A stretch of 64,000 nucleotides of DNA from Caldithrix abyssi DSM 13497 (GTDB lineage: Bacteria > Calditrichota > Calditrichia > Calditrichales > Calditrichaceae), in NCBI RefSeq assembly GCF_001886815.1, contig NZ_CP018099.1:1734501-1798500 (forward strand). Reading direction: 5' to 3'. The translations under genes were made by a program, and so were the position numbers. The notes below the pieces were generated by a model that did not search any database, was not told where the DNA came from, and saw nothing but the letters and a program-made list of their open reading frames with translations. Shown piece by piece: positions 62,401 to 64,000 of the stretch; position 1 is the stretch's first letter; each line of letters opens with the position of its first letter.

Positions 62401-64000
62401 AACGGTTAGAAAGCGAAGCGAAACGAAAAAAACAACAGGAATTAGCTGTTTACCGGAAAGCGGATCGTTTATGGGTTGTAACAGAAGAAGACCGTAAGCA
62501 CATTGAAAAATATGTAGGCAATATGCCCATTGACATTGTGCCCAACATTCATGAACCGGTTGTGGTTGAAAAAGCGTTTGATCAAACCAGAGATCTCTTG
62601 TTTGTGGGGAATTTTAGTCACCCGCCCAACATCGATGCCGTAACATACTTCGCATCGAAAATCTTTCCTGAAATCAAAAAAACATTAAACGATGTAAAGT
62701 TTTACGTGGTGGGCAATAATCCGCCGCCTGAAATTAAAGCGTTACAAAGCGAAGATGTTATTGTTACCGGTTATGTAGCCGATCTGGATCCGTACCTGAT
62801 TAAAGCGCGGATTTCTGTCAGTCCGTTGCGTTATGGCGCCGGTATGAAAGGAAAAATTGGACAGGCGTTGAGTTATGGTCTTCCGGTGATTACTACCTCC
62901 ATTGGCGCAGAGGGCATGAACCTGGTTCATGGCGAACACGTCCTGATTGCCGATGATCCGGAAAAGTTTGCCGAAGAAACCATCAGATTGTACCGGGATC
63001 GAGGATTGTGGAAAAAACTATCCCGTTCGGGTAAGCAGTATGTAGAGCAGAAGTGGGGTCCTGCCAGCGTAGAAAATAAGTTGCGAAAAATCATCACAGC
63101 GACAAGTGCCGGGCGTCGGAATAATCCTAAAGTCTCCATCATCATGCTCACTTACAACGCGCTGGAATTTACTAAAAAATGCGTCAATTCCATCCTGCAA
63201 AATACGCATATTCCTTATGAAATCATTTTTGTGGACAACGGCTCAAAAGACGGCACGGTGGACTATCTGAGGTCCTTGCAAGCAGAGTATGATCACATTC
63301 GGGTTGTTTTCAACAAAAAGAACAAAGGTTTTGCCGCGGGCAACAATCAGGGCGCGAGAAAAGCCAGAGGAAAATACCTGCTCTTTTTAAATAACGACGT
63401 GCTGGTGGCCGATGGCTGGCTGGAAGAACTGGTGAGCGCTCTGGAAAAAGATCCGCAAATCGGCATGGTGGGCCCGATTACCAATTCCATCAGCGGTTTG
63501 CAGCGCGTGGAACAAATTCCCTACCAGAATGACGACGGTTTTTACCCCTTTGCGGCAAAGGTAAAAGACGTGAATCGCGATAAAATAACCCCTCGTCGCA
63601 GAATCGCCGGCTTTTGTCTGCTGATGCCTAAAACGCTGTTTGAACGGATTAAGGGATTTGACGAGAGCTTTGGCACGGGAAATTTTGAAGACGACGACCT
63701 GTGTATTCGCGTCCGTCAGCAGGGCTACGCCATTATGGTGCACGAGGGCGTGTTCATCCATCATTATGGCAGCCAGACCTTTAAAGCCAATAAGATCGAT
63801 TACGATCAAAGCATCAAAAACAAGGCGCGCGTCTTTTTTCGCAAACATCCGCATGTGGATTACGAAGAGCTGCTGGAGATGAAAAAGCCGTTGGCGCAGG
63901 TGCACGCTCGCTTAAAGGAAGAGATGAACGCGGCCTTTGGCGAAAGCGATTTTAAAAAGGCGGCGCAGCTGGCCCGACAGATTGCAGCCGAAAATCCGCT
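59463..64000 (+). CDS. Giant sulfotransferase/glycosyltransferase fusion protein (partial, runs off window)
   Basis: One frame stays open from the ATG at 59463 (after GGGAG) to the window end, more than 1,510 codons. Domains in order are a sulfotransferase-like domain (P-loop GGMHRSGTS, residues 6-14), a second one (GSYRSGTS, 283-290; IEQTPEYTLDVA; FVHIIRDGRQVVHS), a GT2 glycosyltransferase (PKVSLIIPLFN near 572; FVDNGSTDE; FLNNDTE; YEDTDLCFSVRQQG), a GT4 glycosyltransferase (about 839-1215; DLLFVGNFSHPPN, SVSPLRYGAGMKGKI, LSYGLPVITT), and a second GT2 (PKVSIIMLTYN near 1222; FVDNGSKDG; FLNNDV; FEDDDLCIRVRQQG). A helical, perhaps TPR-like, tail begins near 1490. It probably makes a surface glycan, for example on flagellin, given its position and promoter. 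The activity of the sulfotransferase-like parts is unproven. Confidence 0.93.
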   Translation, partial: MALIIGGMHRSGTSLLTKILQEAGLFLGEAEKLMPPAEDNPEGFWEHLDFVKLNDELLEYFGGAWDLPPDFPENWETLPALNLFEERAIELIEQFEGQDFWGWKDPRNSLTLPFWKKLLPETSFILVIRHPLEVAKSLKKRNFFSLPNGLNLWRQYNASFVRAQDSGQRILVVHYENLLLTPEKEIKRIFKWLNRELSEDLLVKVKNAVKPELRHQKADETETILTETFSDVLDMYKTLCDHAEYNPKALKPEVKKTSKSEKPALTLKNTSFSYCPDPIFVIGSYRSGTSVLAHSLAKHSQTWIGEESNFMAPIARQAIEAYKLGTQHKERHWLYSQNVSLDEFLFYMGLGINALYTQRAQGKRWIEQTPEYTLDVALFSKMFPGASFVHIIRDGRQVVHSLINSNFNFFAAHDFKKACQTWVNFVLGGLEFEKNNGKQAIRVYYEWLKKQSSEQFRSLAQKLHLQFESSLTEMFDNGVVINSSFKNGKRKTWQESWTREQKALFNEIAGRLLIALGYEKDERWVKSLTPKENLPDQDLRAQDILSMVRKRQMVSVPEKKSNQDKEAKKKAPKVSLIIPLFNKLELTHRCLKAILHNTHYPSYEIIFVDNGSTDETRPYLKQLKLANVKIVLNDQNLGYVGGCNSGANVADGQFLLFLNNDTEVQPGWLKNLVALMNERPDCGAVGCKLVYPDGRLQEAGGIIFSDGQGWNYGRGFNPNDPRFNFVREVDYVSGAALMIRRNVWEKVGGFDTRYMPAYYEDTDLCFSVRQQGYKVYYQPASVVIHYEGQTAGTDLNSGFKKYQQINRKKFVEKWKHILSDQFTNDPENVPFASQRNVKFRILVADPFLPLWDKASGSLRLFNYLKILKKQGNHITFIARVGSTDPKYKHTLQQLGIEVYENDERALNFAGFVVNRKLPEIPYKTIFKERRFDVAILSFWHAAFYYMELIREMSPTTKVIVDTVDIHFVREFREAKLKKDKRLESEAKRKKQQELAVYRKADRLWVVTEEDRKHIEKYVGNMPIDIVPNIHEPVVVEKAFDQTRDLLFVGNFSHPPNIDAVTYFASKIFPEIKKTLNDVKFYVVGNNPPPEIKALQSEDVIVTGYVADLDPYLIKARISVSPLRYGAGMKGKIGQALSYGLPVITTSIGAEGMNLVHGEHVLIADDPEKFAEETIRLYRDRGLWKKLSRSGKQYVEQKWGPASVENKLRKIITATSAGRRNNPKVSIIMLTYNALEFTKKCVNSILQNTHIPYEIIFVDNGSKDGTVDYLRSLQAEYDHIRVVFNKKNKGFAAGNNQGARKARGKYLLFLNNDVLVADGWLEELVSALEKDPQIGMVGPITNSISGLQRVEQIPYQNDDGFYPFAAKVKDVNRDKITPRRRIAGFCLLMPKTLFERIKGFDESFGTGNFEDDDLCIRVRQQGYAIMVHEGVFIHHYGSQTFKANKIDYDQSIKNKARVFFRKHPHVDYEELLEMKKPLAQVHARLKEEMNAAFGESDFKKAAQLARQIAAENP

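Noticed and set aside
59441-63905. Several minus-strand frames of 60-172 codons
   Set aside because: They lie opposite the continuous glycosyltransferase/sulfotransferase frame, show no domains and lack RBS support.

Overview
The window is almost entirely one motility locus: 64 kb of chemotaxis, flagellar export, basal body, hook and motor genes. Nearly all are on the + strand and tightly packed. FlgA, FlgH and FlgI (P- and L-ring genes) show a diderm cell envelope. The gene order (flgB-flgC-fliE-fliF-fliG-fliH-fliI-fliJ-motE-like-fliK-flgD-flgE-motAB-fliLMN / fliOPQR-flhBA-flhFG-fliA / flgF-flgG-flgA-flgH-flgI-flgJ-flgN-flgK-flgL) is not the enterobacterial one. Moderate GC, coexisting CheD, CheX and CheZ, two FapA/DUF342 proteins and sigma-54-type promoters suggest a non-proteobacterial diderm, possibly a Calditrichota (Caldithrix-like) bacterium. 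That taxonomic guess is from memory and has low confidence.

Layout. 1-5.5 kb: a FlgM-like anti-sigma factor, then two hybrid PAS histidine kinases that converge and share a 4-nt overlap at their stop codons. 5.5-6.1 kb: intergenic DNA with an 8-bp tandem repeat. 6.1-24.3 kb: a chemotaxis supercluster with a pseudo-receiver, a FapA-like protein, CheA with two HPt domains, CheW, a small exported protein, a multi-HAMP chemoreceptor, CheR, CheB, CheD, CheY+CheX, CheY+CheZ, a small CxCG protein, a second FapA-like protein, a GAF protein with a GGDEF-like remnant, a receiver/coiled-coil protein, an NtrC-type sigma-54 activator and a CheD-HDOD fusion. 24.3-25.4 kb: nine tandem copies of a ~123.5-bp palindrome-rich unit. 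25.7-41.9 kb: flgB to fliO. 42.1-51.6 kb: fliP to fliA, plus a PAS kinase with a poorly conserved ATP-binding region. 51.7-51.9 kb: a MITE-like element. 52.1-59.3 kb: flgF to flgL. 59.46 kb to the window end: one open frame of more than 1,500 codons that joins two sulfotransferase-like domains and three glycosyltransferase domains.

How it may work together (inference). Near-consensus -24/-12 (sigma-54) elements precede flgB, fliP and flgF, the heads of the three structural operons. The NtrC-type activator in the che cluster and the PAS kinase after fliA are the obvious candidate regulatory pair. Elements resembling sigma-28 (FliA) promoters precede motAB and the giant transferase gene, which fits late genes released by FlgM export. 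Flagellin, fliD and fliS are not in the window.

The least conventional parts are the CheD-HDOD fusion, the two CheY genes each followed by its own type of phosphatase gene, the FapA/pseudo-receiver genes embedded with cheA, the FlgH that lacks a lipobox and ends in a hydrophobic segment, the tandem palindrome array and the giant sulfotransferase/glycosyltransferase polyprotein. No rRNA, tRNA, CRISPR array or intact insertion sequence was seen.
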